Positions 1 through 12,519 are shown, counted from the first letter of the stretch. The stretch is DNA of 64,000 nt from Pectinophora gossypiella (GCF_024362695.1 NC_065407.1:5704001-5768000); one strand, 5' to 3'. Made by a program: numbers and translations. The notes: generated from the letters alone by a model not told the origin.

Positions 1-1010
1 TTACTAGTTAGGTAATCAATCATCAAATCAGAATGTCTTTTATTACACACAACATACAAACATTTATAAATATAATATATATACAATATATACATTTCAA
101 TCACGTATGTGTTAAACAAAACTGATTGGTTGTTATACGTATAGATAAGTAGGTACAGTGCGTCAATCAATCATTTTCGGCAATCATCGTATTTTATTTT
201 CCATGTTCATCGATTACTAGATTTATTTTAACGTTAATTAAAATTTGAATTTAGAACTACGTATTGTTACTGTGTTTTGTTTTGATTCGGAAATATGATA
301 ATTGCCGAAGGGAAGTAAGAAAAAGAAGCACTGTACATTAACTTAACCATACAAACACTGGAAGCTAAAGCTGAACTTGAACAGTAATCTATGTGATGTA
401 GAAAAAGAAAACAACGAAAATACCCAGATACTTACACCACATTTTCAATATTGTGAATATTGTGATATTTACAATATTGAAAAAATCTTCTCCGGAATAC
501 CGATCATGCGACAGGGAATGTTATTCGCCGAACAATTTGTACAGAAAGTTTCAAGAATTCCAATGAGTATAACATTACCGACTGTGTGATTTATTTCGTC
601 CTTTTGTCGGATGTGATGTGTGAGTGAAATATTGATACAGGATATAAGTACTAAAACATTTCAATCAAACCATATGGTTTAAAACTACAATACAATAGGG
701 GGTGTACTTTCTAGATGCTTGTCACTTTCCAGAACGATACGTTAGAATGTCGTAAAAATCTAATTAACATATTCAGTTCTTTTTTCAAATTCAAATATTT
801 TTATTCGTATTAAATAGGCGGAAGGCAAGAGGGAAACTACTGCCGTATTTTTCCCTAAAAGTAGCATGGATAAATTTGTGATGTGTGAGGGTTTTACAGA
901 TGTTATGTTATTAATTAAGTCGCTTATAATCTATAGAATGTAAAAATAATAGTTCTAATTCTAATACATTTTGATTAATATTATCAAATTCATTCATTAA
1001 TGGATAACAT
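1..1010. other. AT-rich intron or intergenic DNA, no gene recognised
   Basis: No recognisable gene, RNA or intact element. A 70-codon open frame (377-589) has no family resemblance I can name and no splice context. Positions 818-870 (gcggaaggcaagagggaaac and a following 'tttttccctaaaagtagcatgg') match, in reverse orientation, 26133-26195, so this is part of a dispersed repeat. The upstream exons of the receptor (TM1-TM5) are not visible here. Confidence 0.6.
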
Positions 1011-1063
1011 CAGGGTTGATGAGGTTGGAAATACACCTCACAACCCACACGATAGAAGAAGAT
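1011..1063 (+). repeat. SINE-A tail fragment
   Basis: Matches the last ~50 bp of SINE-A (ggttgatgaggttgg, then cctcacaacccacacgatag). Only the tail is present, as expected of a 5'-truncated retroposed copy. Confidence 0.7.
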
Positions 1064-1116
1064 TCATTATTTATTTCCTATAATTAATTATGTGACTTAA
1101 GTGTTATTTTTTTGGA

Positions 1117-1374
1117 TTAAATGAATTCTTCAACTGAATAAAACATAATATTTTCGAGCAGCCAATTTTGTACTTTCTTTTTTAACTGAATGAAAGGTAG
1201 CTGTTTTATGTATTTATGCATTATGCACATTGCGTAACATTTTTTTTTAAAACGTGTCGTTCTTGGTACTGTTTCCAAAACTAGCCTATTTGGATGTTTT
1301 AAATGCCTGGTCGTCCGCTCTCCTGCTTTTTTAAACAATTTTTGGTTAAATTTTACAAAACAACTGACTTTCAA
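1117..1374 (-). pseudogene. LINE ORF2 C-terminal fragment
   Basis: An 85-codon minus frame ends in a pattern typical of the extreme C-terminus of insect non-LTR retrotransposon reverse transcriptases: a run of basic residues, then LKKKVQNWLLE and FYSVEEFI. There is no RT catalytic core, so this is a 5'-truncated dead copy. The clade is not decided from this short tail. Confidence 0.55.
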
Positions 1375-1436
1375 GATTAGAGACAGGGCAGAGGTAAGAT
1401 TTTCAGCTTATATAAACGATTGTGTCTTTTCTAAGG

Positions 1437-1476
1437 GCACTTACAGACCAACGACGAAGGTCCGAACGACGTCGTC
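1437..1476. repeat. Terminal segment of an unnamed dispersed element
   Basis: The segment 'cacttacagaccaacgac' recurs inverted at about 62945-62970, where it ends a ~250-bp GC-rich block. It may be a terminal inverted repeat of a DNA transposon. This is inferred from two copies only. Confidence 0.35.
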
Positions 1477-1479
1477 CAC

Positions 1480-2560
1480 ATCATCATACCTGGTCTTTAA
1501 GAGCACTGGACCTGCGATGGGCCATACAGATGGACGATAAAACACCTGATATTAAATGTATTCCTCTAATTATTAAATAATTTATAATCTATACCTACAT
1601 TGATTTATAAGATGTGTTGCTATTAATGTAAATTACTGTACTGCGAAATTACGTTAATTCAAAAAAGTTAAATTGACCTTCAACAAGTTTATCCATGATA
1701 ATTACGTTGAATAAATGATTCGATTTTTAATACAGGCGATTGGTTATAATAATTCTCAATATATCAATTTTAGGACGTCATATTAAAAGTAGCGGCAAGA
1801 TATCTTCTGCTCTCCCCTTTAGGGTTTGCTGACGTGTTGTTTGTACAGTTTCCATAATGTATAAAGTCTATAATTTATAACATTACTTCAACCCTGTATC
1901 CCCGAACGGATAGGCAGAGATATATAGTAGAGGCGGGCACAAATATTAATAACCACGTGATATCAATACAATAAAAATGATAAATAATTAATAATAAATA
2001 TTAATAATTTAATATTATATATAATTAAAGGCTCTTGTGTTGCTGTCGGTCTCAATACGATGATAAATAAGTTATTATCTCCAGTAAAACCCTATAATTA
2101 ATACGGGTTCAGAAGGTCATAAGCACATAAGCAGTAATAGCCTGTTATTGACATAAATCTCTACATAATAGGGTCTTGAGTATCTTACTAAGCTATTATT
2201 AAAGGAACGTTTATTTCTTGTGAAATCTTGTACGGACACAAGAATGCCGTTGTTATGCCTTGATAATAACAACATTGTTTATTAACTTCGGTCGAGCAGG
2301 CCCCATAACCCCAGTATCCCGAAGTCGGTCTATTAACCCCCAACCGAATATCTCAGCTTCCTTTGTTCCTTTAATATTTTATCCGGGAATTGTATGGGTG
2401 CACTCCCATATTGCATACAGGCGGATTACCGACCGATCCGGTGATTACACCGGATGGTGTCTCCATCACATTTAGATTAAATTGTCGTAAATAGTTAAAT
2501 AATGGGGTTTGGATGTTATAAGGACCTTCGGTTTTACGACTGGCTTCGGCCCCACGCACG
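1480..2560. other. AT-rich DNA without recognisable features
   Basis: No coding pattern, splice context or repeat resemblance was recognised. Positions 2575-2606 (ataggcccgagatatg and flanks) recur at 25685-25716, next to another SINE-A2 copy, so this short stretch belongs to a repeat that SINE-A2 flanks twice. Confidence 0.5.
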
Positions 2561-2640
2561 CGTTTCAAAAGTCGGGACTCTATAGGCCCGAGATATGAAA
2601 AAGACATAACACGTGTATGTTATATGTAGGTGTGTGTGTA

Positions 2641-2936
2641 CATATACAGCCTATATACGTCCCACTGCTGGGATATGGAGCATACTCCACCACGCTGCTC
2701 CTCTGCGGGTTGGTGAAGATGTTTGGGCTAGTAGCCCGAGACCAACGGCTTAACGTGCCTTCCGAAACACGGAATCATATTACTTTTTCGGACAATCAAG
2801 TGATTCAAGCCTGCAATGTCCTTTACCAAACAAAGGACAGTCTCACAAAGTGATTTGGACAAGGTCCCCATTGGGAATGGAACCCGAACCTTAAAATCGT
2901 GAGCCCAACGCTCTAACCACTAGACCACGGAGTCTG
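2641..2936 (-). repeat. SINE-A2 copy (tRNA-derived SINE)
   Basis: Read on the minus strand, it starts with a tRNA-like head (box A-like and box B-like blocks, degenerate). It continues through the shared central domain (cttcggaaggcacgttaagc-like) and ends in 'cccagcagtgggacgtatat'. This copy has lost the 'ggcacaggcctcccctcaat' part of the tail. It is a RNA polymerase III type retroposon and does not code. Confidence 0.8.
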
Positions 2937-3524
2937 AAAATGTCTTTTTCATTACCATCAAATAATAAAAATAAATATTTAACCTTCATTTGGAGTGACA
3001 AGCTGCCGACTATATCCCAATTGGGGTAGTCAGGAGCAAAGATTACAAAGTATTTTTTGTGATATGGCCACCACCGGGATTTCAAGGCCCTCGATCCGTT
3101 TGCCGAATATGCGGTTAGGTCCCTAACGTTTCGCATCACTATAGTAAACCAAGATAATTGTAGGTTCCGCGTAATTGTAAATTATATATCGATTAGAAAT
3201 ACGCATTGGCATATTGTATTTTAAAGGCAGAGGTGTGTGGGCAGAGGCCTACCCTCATCAAATGAAAAGGATTTGGAGCACGCTCTCTAAGTAGGATTAC
3301 GTTTAGTTCGGTCAACAAATTCCTTAAAAGCTGCTTAATATTTACTTAAAATATATTTTTTATGGAAAGAAGAGTAAAATTGGGTAATTCAGTGAATCGG
3401 GCAATGCATGCAGTAGCCAATGTATCTCGCAAGATTCGAGGATAGCTGTTCACCATGCAGTACTTGTCCCTACGCTATGATGTACGGTAGTTAACATTGG
3501 GTATGCCAGAAGAAGTATGAAGTA

Positions 3525-3900
3525 GGATTAATGCCGTTGAAATAAGGTCGTTGCGTAGCATCTGCAAGATAACAGAGAGATGTGGTGTAAAAGACGATAT
3601 AGTGACTAAAATTGAGAAGGGAATGGTAAGTTGGTTTGGACACATAGAGCGGATGAAGGACAATAGAATTACGAAATTAATATATAAAGCGAAACTTGGT
3701 GGTATGGCTGGCAGAAGATGACCTAGAAGGATAGATATAGATAGAAAAGAGATATCCTTAGAAAAGGTTTAGTACGAGTACGATCTACTCTGCTAGTGTG
3801 CGTGGTGTAAGCAAGACAAGTATGTCAGGATCAAAGCAAATAGAATTCCATAGTCTCTTCTTACCCCGGTGGGAAATAGGTGTGAATTTGTGTCTGTATG
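3525..3900 (+). pseudogene. LINE ORF2 C-terminal fragment (RTE/jockey-like tail)
   Basis: The plus-strand translation gives CGVKDDIVTKIEKGM, WFGHIERM and IYKAKLGG. This is the well-known C-terminal signature of insect endonuclease/reverse transcriptase polyproteins. The frame breaks with a stop at the usual GRPRR position, and the 3' part decays into 'ttaccccggtgggaaatagg'. Reverse-oriented relatives lie at 7895-8130 and 55385-55690. Confidence 0.75.
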
Positions 3901-3956
3901 TATGTTAAATATAGGTTTTCTTTCTTTCCTATAATTTATATTTTTCAAAACAGTCT

Positions 3957-4179
3957 TACACACAGCCACACCTCGGGCACTTCATACACAACAACTCGTT
4001 TAACACAGACACTACATATTGACTTTATCGTACACGCGCATCTGTGTGTGAGACGTCTGATGCTCATACAATTGAAGACTGAAGAAAGACCAAGGGGGTG
4101 ATGTAAACCTAGCTCAGACGCTGGTGGGAAGTGGAGAATCGCCGTTCCATACGTAGAATTATTCCTTATTCTATGACAG
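3957..4179 (+). repeat. Family P4 dispersed repeat
   Basis: Contains 'cgtttaacacagacactaca', a CG/TG-rich block, 'aacctagctcagacgctggt' and 'attattccttattctatg'. Copies of the same order lie at 14448-14670 and 17750-17950. Inverted copies are at 22515-22630, 58530-58620 and 61845-62000. Non-coding. Class unknown (possibly a MITE carrying a (TG)n tract). Confidence 0.65.
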
Positions 4180-5080
4180 CATCCACTATTCGGGTAAAAT
4201 ACACGAGTCACTAATAAAACACTATTGGGAATTGGGAATAGGGATGGTTTGTTTGAAGTTTATAATTGAGAACCAAGTTAGTTTATAATAACCTAAAACT
4301 GGGAACGTGACCGTTTTGGTTTTACAAACTTTCGGTATAGACAAAACAAAGTCCTGAATTTGAAACTCTACTGAGGCTGAAATTGTCTAATTAGCTTGTG
4401 AAAACGATACCTCAAAAGCTAGAATAAATCACAATGGCCTGGAGGGCTGTCGTTGGGTTATTTAGATACTTCTAGAAAAGTGAGAAGTGTCCGTAAAATG
4501 ACATGTTTCCTGTAGTATCCTGCCCTATCGGTGTCTAACCAGTGATGTTTTTTTAGACATTCCAAAATGCGCTAGAGTTATGTATAAACTGAAAATCAGC
4601 GTTGTGGCATTCCCTCAATGTCGGAGTGTCACAACGTCTTGCTGAGCTGACGTCCCTTTAAACTACTCTATTCTGTGTACCTACTTACTTATTTCTAAAA
4701 TAAATGATTTTCTTTCTTTCTTTCTTTATTGTCTAGTCTTTGTGCAGATAGTACCAGAGTACAAGAAATAACAATTTGAAAAAAACAGCCAGTGCCCTTA
4801 TTGTAAAAGAGTTGTTAAGAATAAGAATTTTCCCAGTTTGGGAACATTCTCAGGAACGACACATCACTGGGTATATCTTGAACGACGACGGTGACATTAT
4901 CACGGGCTTCGATCAATGGACGTTTGGCATTTTTCACCTATTCATTATGGAGTTGTGAGGTTGATAACCGACCACTCTCACCAAATCTGGGCTATTATTC
5001 TGCTGTCAGAGCAGAAAGCCATCAGGCTAAGTCATTGGACTTGGGGATATTTATTACTTTATTTATTATGGTGTAGTAAG
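4180..5080. other. No gene recognised
   Basis: AT-rich with a short (tttc)n run at about 4715-4735. A 60-codon frame at 4776-4958 has no recognised relative and overlapping alternative frames of similar length. I treat it as chance or as an unrecognised repeat. Confidence 0.5.
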
Positions 5081-5084
5081 AACA

Positions 5085-5255
5085 AGGCGGTTAAAATGGC
5101 GACATCAAAGCAATTCATCTAAAACAGCAATATTGCTATTTGACATTTGTTTGCATTGTGCACTTACCTACTTTTATATGCGCAAATGTCTAATTGCAAT
5201 ATTGCTTCTTTAGATGCATTGTTTCGACGCGGTCTTTTTACCCCCCAGTACATGA
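5085..5255. repeat. Foldback-2 MITE
   Basis: An imperfect palindrome. The left arm runs 'gttaaaatggcgacatcaaa' to 'gcaattcatctaa'; the right arm is its complement, ending in 'tttttaccccccag'. The centre contains 'tgacatttgtttgc' and its inverted partner. Two other copies are at 21168-21305 and 58085-58245. Non-autonomous, DNA-transposon-like. Confidence 0.75.
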
Positions 5256-5689
5256 AAACACACACAATTTCAGGTATTACCTATTACTGCACACAACACT
5301 GACTATAATAATAACAAGAGCAGGTGATATATGAAGATATATATATATTGACCGCTATATATGTATGCATTATCACCTAACTTATAAACCACCTGTTAGA
5401 ATTTAAAAAATGAGGGGTCACTAGAAGCATCTTGATCGTCCGGTGGTTATAAGCTATGTGATGAAGCGTAAAAAAACAACATGGCGCCCTCTAGAAGACA
5501 AAAACTGATAACGAAAAACTTAAGACTTTTAACTTGAGTATTATGTTGAGTATCAATTGAAAGAGCATAATTTGCAAACTTCAAATACATATTTTATAGC
5601 TTTTACTGGCGTGTTTGCTTGTATTTTTGCGATAATTACGTTTTATTGATGTCTACTCGTGCTTGTATGAGCATAAATGATCCGTGAAG

Positions 5690-5825
5690 CGTATTATAAT
5701 CTTGCTTAAAGCACGTTATCATAATAAACAAGACCCTAAAATTATATAAATAAAAATAAAGAAGATATAAACTAATACCCCGACTATGGAAAATCGCGCT
5801 CTGCAAAGTATGAAACAGAAAAAAT
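5690..5825 (-). repeat. Family E fragment
   Basis: Reverse-strand match to the start of family E (attttcttgtttcatacttt, then tagtcgggttttgg), seen in plus orientation at 8400-8790, 13440-13975 and 19310-19625. Confidence 0.6.
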
Positions 5826-5950
5826 CAATCAATCAATAATACTTTATTGCACAACAAAAAAACAAAGGACATAAACATACGAATAAAACATAAGCACAAT
5901 AGGCGGCCTTATTGCTAAACAGCAATTTCTGCCAGGCAACCTTAGGGTGA
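5826..5950 (-). repeat. LINE 3' end
   Basis: The block 'actttattgcacaac' followed by 'ataggcggccttattgctaa' and 'tgccaggcaacc' is the inverted 3' end (end of ORF2 plus UTR) of a common lepidopteran LINE. Part of the same block recurs at 56915-56960. Confidence 0.55.
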
Positions 5951-6556
5951 AAGAAGATTATTTATTGGAGCACGGGCTGGTGCAATAAACATAATAATGA
6001 TACCAACATAACAAAAAAAAGGAATAATAAATAATATATACTTATCTAAAGAAATAATATAAAAAATATACGCAAAATATATATAAATATTATATATAAA
6101 CACATACATATATACATGCATACATAAACATACATATAAGTAGCCTATACAATATAATACATATAAGGAGAATAAGAAAACCACTTCCAAAATGTCCCTT
6201 GACATTTTTGGTTTTAGTTATATAGACGTTCCGCTATTGGGCACAGGCCTCCCCTCGATCATCTGGAGGTGGTAGATTTTAAAATTATAATAAAAACTAA
6301 ATCGAAAGTAAAGAGGTTCTGCTTATTTGGAAAGACCTCAGGTTTTGCCAACAAGCGGAGGATTAGGCTGTTTAGTTTTATGTATATTTGGTTAACTAAA
6401 TTGTTTACTTTCAGACTGATATAGAGCCAAGACTCGACCCAGACAGAAGCCCTCAGAGCTGCTGCATGCACACGGACCTGGAGTTTCGCCATGTTGTCCG
6501 TTCTACCCACATCGACAAAAGCATAGAAGCGAAAAGAAAAGTGAGTATTTATTTAT

Positions 6557-7045
6557 ACAGTAAACTAGTAATAGTGACATGTAACAAAAACTTTGAAGGA
6601 TGATTCAGATCATGATTCCGATTTGATATCAAGTGGAATTTCCGTCGTAAAATTATGAAACTGAAAATAATTAAAAAAACACTAAAATTTTCATGAATTT
6701 TCCGACAGAAAATTCCACTTGATATCAACATAGAATCATGGTCTGAATCATCCCCCTCAGTATTCGTTACGGTGTCACTAACACCATTACCTACTTGTAT
6801 GGCTACGTACTTGTGTGGGGTGTAAGTGACATCGTAACGAATACTGAGGGGGATGATTCAGCTGATTATTCTGAGTTAATATCAAGTGGAATTTTCCATC
6901 GCAAAAGTATAGTATTGAAAATAATTAAAAAAACTAAAAAAATCATGAATTTTGCGACGAAAAATTACACTTGATATTAACTCAGAATCATGGTCTGAAT
7001 CATCCCCCTGAGTATTCGTTACGATGTCACTAACACCCTGTATAA
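6557..7045. repeat. Foldback-1 dimer
   Basis: Two head-to-tail foldback units, 6557-6785 and 6814-7041. Each has arms of roughly 80-100 bp: 'agtgacatcgtaacgaatac', 'gggggatgattcag', 'atatcaagtggaattttcc' and the complements. The linker 'tacctacttgtatggctac' joins them. The same unit-linker-unit layout recurs at 31439-31895 and 56330-56815. The outer ends read 'aacaccctgtat'. Non-coding. Confidence 0.85.
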
Positions 7046-7135
7046 TAAAAATAGTTTATTATAAAAGGGCGCCAGACACAAAAAAGACAATCACATCATA
7101 TCAAATTTCCATTAAACAATTACAAAAAAAGCAAG

Positions 7136-7700
7136 ATGGATAAAAAAAATCAATATATATGTAAGTACCTAAGATTTTATCTATCTATCGTGGCAAGTAA
7201 TCCAACTTCGTTTTCGGAAAGTATTTTAAGTCCGTTCTTGGAAAGTAAGAAGGGTACCCTTTGTCTGTCTGTAGGGATTGCTCTATATTTGAGCAAATTT
7301 TTATCGAAATTAAAGCCTGCCGGACGATCCAGACGACCCTATTACATTTACCATAGAGGTGGCTATCAGCTCGCGACAACAAACACTTCAGAACCCCGCA
7401 ATACCACTTATCGCAATCCGCCCATAAGGGTCGAGTAATTCTTTCAAATAATAACCATCTCAGCTCAGACGCCCTGGGCCAGGCACTTTCAAACTTGTGT
7501 CAAATTTTGCACTGGGTGAGAACCATATGCGCCCATTGTCAGCCCATTGTCATCCCCATTTGTCAGCACGAGCAATTAATGCAATCCGAGGTTACAATAA
7601 GTGACGTCAAAAGAAAACTATCCATACAAACAGGTTACGAACAAATGTCCTATATATTTATATTTAAAATAAAGGTATAAGTGTATTTTGAAATACAACA
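7136..7700. other. Unassigned stretch with a 100-codon frame
   Basis: A plus frame of 100 codons (7136-7438) is open, but it has no recognisable domain, and an equally open minus frame overlaps it. No splice or start context favours it. Most probably non-coding. Confidence 0.4.
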
Positions 7701-7894
7701 ATGTTTCCAAGACCATTCCATAATTCATTATTCCTACAGAACTCACGGTTATAAGCCTTCAAGCGCAGAGGTATTTTGTATTCTATGAAGACGGGTAAAC
7801 TTTTTGTAGAACTGTTGGATCTAGTTTTCGTCCTACTAATTGTTTCACAGTTGCTCGTGGCGCGGATATAATATACTTACATACAACATACATA

Positions 7895-8130
7895 AACTCA
7901 TGCCTATTTCCCACCGGGGTAAGCAGAGACTATAGAATTCCAATTGCTTTGTTGACATTCATCAATAGTTTCAGCTTAGATCGGTTCAGAGTAGATCGTA
8001 CTAAACCTTTTCTAAGGACATCTCCAATTTGGTCAATTTACCTCCTTCTAGGTCTTCCTCTACCAGTTCTACCATTAACCAACCCTACCTACCATCAAGT
8101 ATTATATACTTACCCTATTTATGTGCAAAC
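7895..8130 (-). pseudogene. LINE ORF2/3' UTR fragment
   Basis: Inverted relative of 3525-3900. It shares 'cctatttcccaccggggtaa', 'cagagactatagaattcc', 'gttcagagtagatcgtact' and 'tctaggtcttcctctacca', the reverse complement of the GRPRR-encoding block. Frames are broken. Confidence 0.7.
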
Positions 8131-8399
8131 TCTTTGTACTTAATATATTCATGTGTTACGATTTATTGACTATTGTTTAGCCATTAACCTTTTTTACCCT
8201 TTCTTTTACACATGAAAGCATATACACAATTGCTCTTTTATCTATGAAAGGACACTTACTGACTGACTCACTTATCACAGTCAATCTCAGAAACTAGGTA
8301 CAAGTGCTAAGAGTCTCAAATTTAGTATGGGACGTAGTTGTAATAAATTTAACCCCTAAAGGTTGTAACAGTAGTGTTTCTAGAGTGATTCTAAACAAC

Positions 8400-8790
8400 T
8401 GGAAAGTACTAATTATTTAATAAAAATACCTATTTTCTTGTTTCATACTTTTTAAAGCGTAATTTTTCTATAGTCGGGTTTTGGTTTTTAAACCTATATA
8501 TTTTTATATTATTTTGGGTTCTTATTTATTATGACAACGTGCTTCCGATACGTGTTTTATGCAAGATTTGGAGATAAAACCTATCCGGAATATGTCTGAG
8601 CATTTAAGTTATCAATGCATCATTAGCTTGTAATATGTACATATTTGAAATGTGCAAATTAAGCACTTTCATTTGATATCCGACACACTACCTAATTTTT
8701 TTTTCGTCGTTACTTTTTTATGTCGATCAATACGATCAAACACATAACTCTCCTTTTTGCTTCGCTGCATTGGGGTTAAATAATAGTATT
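8400..8790 (+). repeat. Family E copy
   Basis: Ordered blocks: 'attttcttgtttcatacttt', 'agtcgggttttggttttt', 'cttccgatacgtgttttatg', 'gataaaacctatccgga', 'tttgaaatgtgcaaatta', and 'tttttgcttcgctgcat'. Full relatives are at 13440-13975 and 19310-19625. Non-coding, class unknown. Confidence 0.65.
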
Positions 8791-8799
8791 CCGATCCGG

Positions 8800-10785
8800 T
8801 TTAAATTGTGACGAGAACAGCATAGATATAGTTAACATTTCTCGAAATTATTTAACTCTGCATTAAGTATTGAAAATAAACAACGCACTCATCTATAATT
8901 TACTTACTAAATAATACTACGAAACATCAATAACTTTCTAGAAAGTTCCAGTGAATTATTAAATGTTCCGTACAGTTGTTTATCCTGTATTAGTTTTGTT
9001 TACGAAGAGTGGTACTTCACTTTAAACTACCAATTTCCAGAGCAGTCTGCTCTTATACCTCACCCTTTCGTCTTAGCAATAATTCACTCAGAAAATTTTG
9101 CTCTACAATACTCTCAGGAGGTAGTTTCTGTAAATTCGTCAGTACCTTCATACCGTACCTACTATAATCGTATTTTACTTACCCTCCTTTACCTACGATA
9201 GATTAAAAAAGAGATAGAACTACTTTTAGATCTGTAAAATTGAAATACAATTCATTTTGTGTCCAGCAGAATCAATACCCATTATTCTCTAGAGAAAAGC
9301 AGCTGTCTTCAATTCGTACATACATACATACATAACTCACGCCCGTAATCCCCAATAGGATGGGCAGAGCCACAAACAACCAAGACAAAAATCGCTAATC
9401 AGCATATCGCCCATAACAATTTTCCATCATTTTAGAAATTAACATAATCCCCCTGTCGGATTCAATTCGTAAACTCATAACATTCACATAAAATAGTAAT
9501 GTTTTTGTCACAGGAAACATGATAATGTATTTATAGTATAATGTGGGTTCTTTGTTCATTCTTTACAAGGGAATTACGTAAAAAAGCATTAATTAACTCG
9601 TTTTCTTTTCGATTATTTTGTTTTTGTAACAACGCAACTTTTGTCATTCCTTTAACGAAGTTAATTTCGTTGGGTATGATATTATTCCAAATAGGTATTT
9701 ACAATTTTTTGGCTTTATATCTTCATAAGTAGCTTTATTCATTGGAATCCCATTATGACTAAATCCAATTATGACTGAGAATAAATTTGTAAGCACAAAG
9801 TGAAATAAGGTTTTTATCAGTTTTGTATTTTGAAAATAGGCTGTTGAAAATAGGCTGTTTGATTTATCCAATGTAACATTTTACGAAGATGCCTAAATCT
9901 TGGTTTTTGTACTTAAGTATTTATTGAACCGAGTACTTTTTCTTATTCGACATTGTTGGTTTTGCGTAAATCTCCTTTTGCCTTTGAATGTACTTACTGC
10001 TTCCGAACAATATCGATCAGATGATATACATCTGTTAGATGTCTACTTACTGTAATCTTCAAGAAATTTTAGATGGTGAAGGTTTTCTTGTTGCTCGAAT
10101 AACGATTTAAGGAGTGAATCGTATCGTAGGTTAACAGAAAATAACGAAAATGTTTTTTTATTGACCTAACAAAACATGCGAAATGAGTCTATATAAATTA
10201 TATAAATATTTGCTCACCTGCTTCCTGGTTGACTACGTGAATACTTTACTTTTACTTATACTTTATTTATTTAGAATAAGATCTTTAACTTTGTGTTCTT
10301 GTATATAAATGATTGATTATGATTAATGATGCCAAAACGAAATCATATCGAACGCAATTTCAAAAAGTTATCAGATCTCATAGCCAAGCTTCTTACTCCA
10401 TATGCCCTGAATATACAAACTCTAAGTTCACAAACTTTACACGTTAGGCAAAATATGGGGCTTGTCCGTTTCTTTGCTCCCAGAACTGCAACCCGGTATA
10501 ACATAATGGCTATGAGCAGTCAATAAATTTGTTACCTTACGCGCAGGTGACGAAAGCGAAACGGCCAAGCCGGAGCGTGATAGTATAAAGTGAAGTTATT
10601 GATACGTCCTTAAAAAGCCCTATAATAAAAACTTTTACTTTAGAAGGCTTACTGCATAGACTATAATGGCGTACTTAAGAACCTTTGTAAAATTTTAAAC
10701 TCATCATCTTTCTCAATAAAAGTATTACGCAGGTACTCCTTATATTTTTTTTCTATTGTCGTCTCCTACTAGCGTTATCCAGTTT
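8800..10785. other. AT-rich DNA, no gene recognised
   Basis: No exon-like segment stood out. There is a short (acat)n run near 9317-9335. Positions 10395-10450 (gaatatacaaactctaagtt, then acacgttaggcaaaat) recur in diverged form at 25317-25372, marking a low-copy repeat. Confidence 0.5.
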
Positions 10786-10787
10786 TT

Positions 10788-11215
10788 TCACAGGGTCCGC
10801 TTACCTAATCTGAAGATTTGACACGGTTTTTCACACAAGCTACTGCCTGTCTGAAATTCCAACCCGCGAAGGAAAAACCAGCTCAATATAGGTCAGGCCA
10901 CAAACCTGCAAAATGCATTTCTCGGGTATGTGGGTTTCCTCACAATGTTTTCCTTCACCGCTGAGCACGTGATAATAATTTATGATCTAAACATCATCAC
11001 CTTATACGTCTGTTTTAGGCGATTTATGACGTCATTGCCTCGAAGAATTGCACTTTCTTTCATGGCTGTGCAAGCCAATCCTAGAACGGCAAACTCTGAA
11101 CATGAATTCGAAAACAAATTCAAAAATCATTGGTTAAGGCCTATGCTGGAATTTGAACCTGTGATCTCAAAGTGAGAGTCAAGCGTTCTACTAACTGGGC
11201 AACCACGGCTCTTCA
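10788..11215 (-). repeat. SINE-C copy
   Basis: On the minus strand it begins with a tRNA-like head that contains a 'ggttcaaattcc'-type box B. It then passes 'cgtgataataatttatgatc' and 'gaggaaacccacatacccg', and ends in 'aggttaggtaagcgga'-type sequence. Other copies: 14757-15107, 59957-60255 and 60575-60875. Non-coding. Confidence 0.75.
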
Positions 11216-11559
11216 TCCAAGTAAAATTGTAAAATTGACAAAGGTTTTGAAGAGGTTCCTAATGTTCATACATTTATTATATTTCTAGGAGAATTTTAAA
11301 AACGATTTTCACTTCTTTTTAATTCTGTTAGTGATCCCAACAACAGATTTCCATCAAGCGACTTTTTGCAGTCCATTACATGACTAGAATAAAACATTTT
11401 TAAGTTTTCATGAAGTAGGTAATATTCAATAGCTAGAATATAAAGTCAAATAGAGCCTACAATAAACTGATTAACTGACCTTTCAGTTCTATCAAAAAAA
11501 AAAAACATGATTGTGTATGAAAAAACTATTTTCTATAGATTATGTTTGCCAAAAAAAAA

Positions 11560-11860
11560 AATATCGCAATAAGGAAGTTTCCAACTACTCAAATGAGTCA
11601 CTTTCTACTAAACGTCAAAACACGAAATTACTATGGAATTTGTATGAAATAGCAACCTGTGACGTGATAGCAAAACGTGACAAAATGAAAAATGAGTGCG
11701 ACATTTTGAATTACATTTTTCTGTAAGTATTAAAATTCATAAATAAGTAAAAAGAGAAAAGTTTTTTGTCACCTTTTTAGATTTGTCTTTATTTAGTCAT
11801 CGGAATTTCATAATTTATCTTTGACCTAGGAAATTAGGTAGGTACCCAATTTGTTCTTCT
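11560..11860 (-). repeat. Family F copy
   Basis: Inverted relative of 38195-38460 and 42335-42720. It shares 'aaacgtcaaaacacgaaatt', 'atggaatttgtatgaaa', 'tttgacctaggaaatta' and 'acccaattt'. Non-coding. Confidence 0.65.
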
Positions 11861-12149
11861 TTTCGAAGTTACTAGAACCTATAGACAAATCTTTTCCGAG
11901 GTATTGATATTAAAAATATATTTTCTATCTAATTTTTAATCGAAAGACTCAACTTTATAGCTGTCACTTCACAGCATGGTTTTAGATTGGTTCTCACTCA
12001 ACAGCCAGGGTTTCAAACAAAAATAACTTAAGGTATCTTATAGCAGAGCCGATCACATAATAAATGGGAGCCAGCATAGAAAACTAAACCTTATAACTAT
12101 GAAGTTAAAGAAACGTCTAATGTAATCAATTAAAATGACCCTACTATAG

Positions 12150-12420
12150 TCATCATCATCATCATCATCAGCCAATTAACGTCCCCACTGCTGGAGCACG
12201 GGCCTTCCCTATGGATGGATAGGGAGATCGGGCCTTAAACCATCACGCGGGCCCAGTGCGGATTGATGGTTATTAACGACTGCTAATGCAGCCGGGACCA
12301 ACGGCTTGACGTGCCTTCCGAAGCACGGAGGAGCTCGAGATGAAAACTTTTTTTTTGTGGTCACCCATCCTATGACCGGCCTTTGCGAAAGTTGCTTAAC
12401 TTCAACAATCGAAGACCAAC
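12150..12420 (-). repeat. SINE-B copy (tRNA/5S-like head)
   Basis: On the minus strand the remaining head part reads 'gttgaagttaagcaactttc' and 'ggatgggtgaccac', both resembling 5S rRNA promoter blocks. The shared central domain follows, and the end is 'cagtggggacgttaattggc' plus an ATC/GAT repeat. The tRNA-like 5' part is missing in this copy. Confidence 0.8.
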
Positions 12421-12519
12421 CTACCTACTATAGTATTTTAATGTACTTAATCTGCACCTGATTCCTCATTCAATGGCCTAAGGACACGAGAGAATTCAAC
12501 TTAATCTAGTGCGTTGCGT

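Noticed and set aside
377..589. 70-codon frame near the left edge
   Set aside because: No recognisable domain, no splice sites in phase and ordinary length for chance in this composition. Not reported as a gene.
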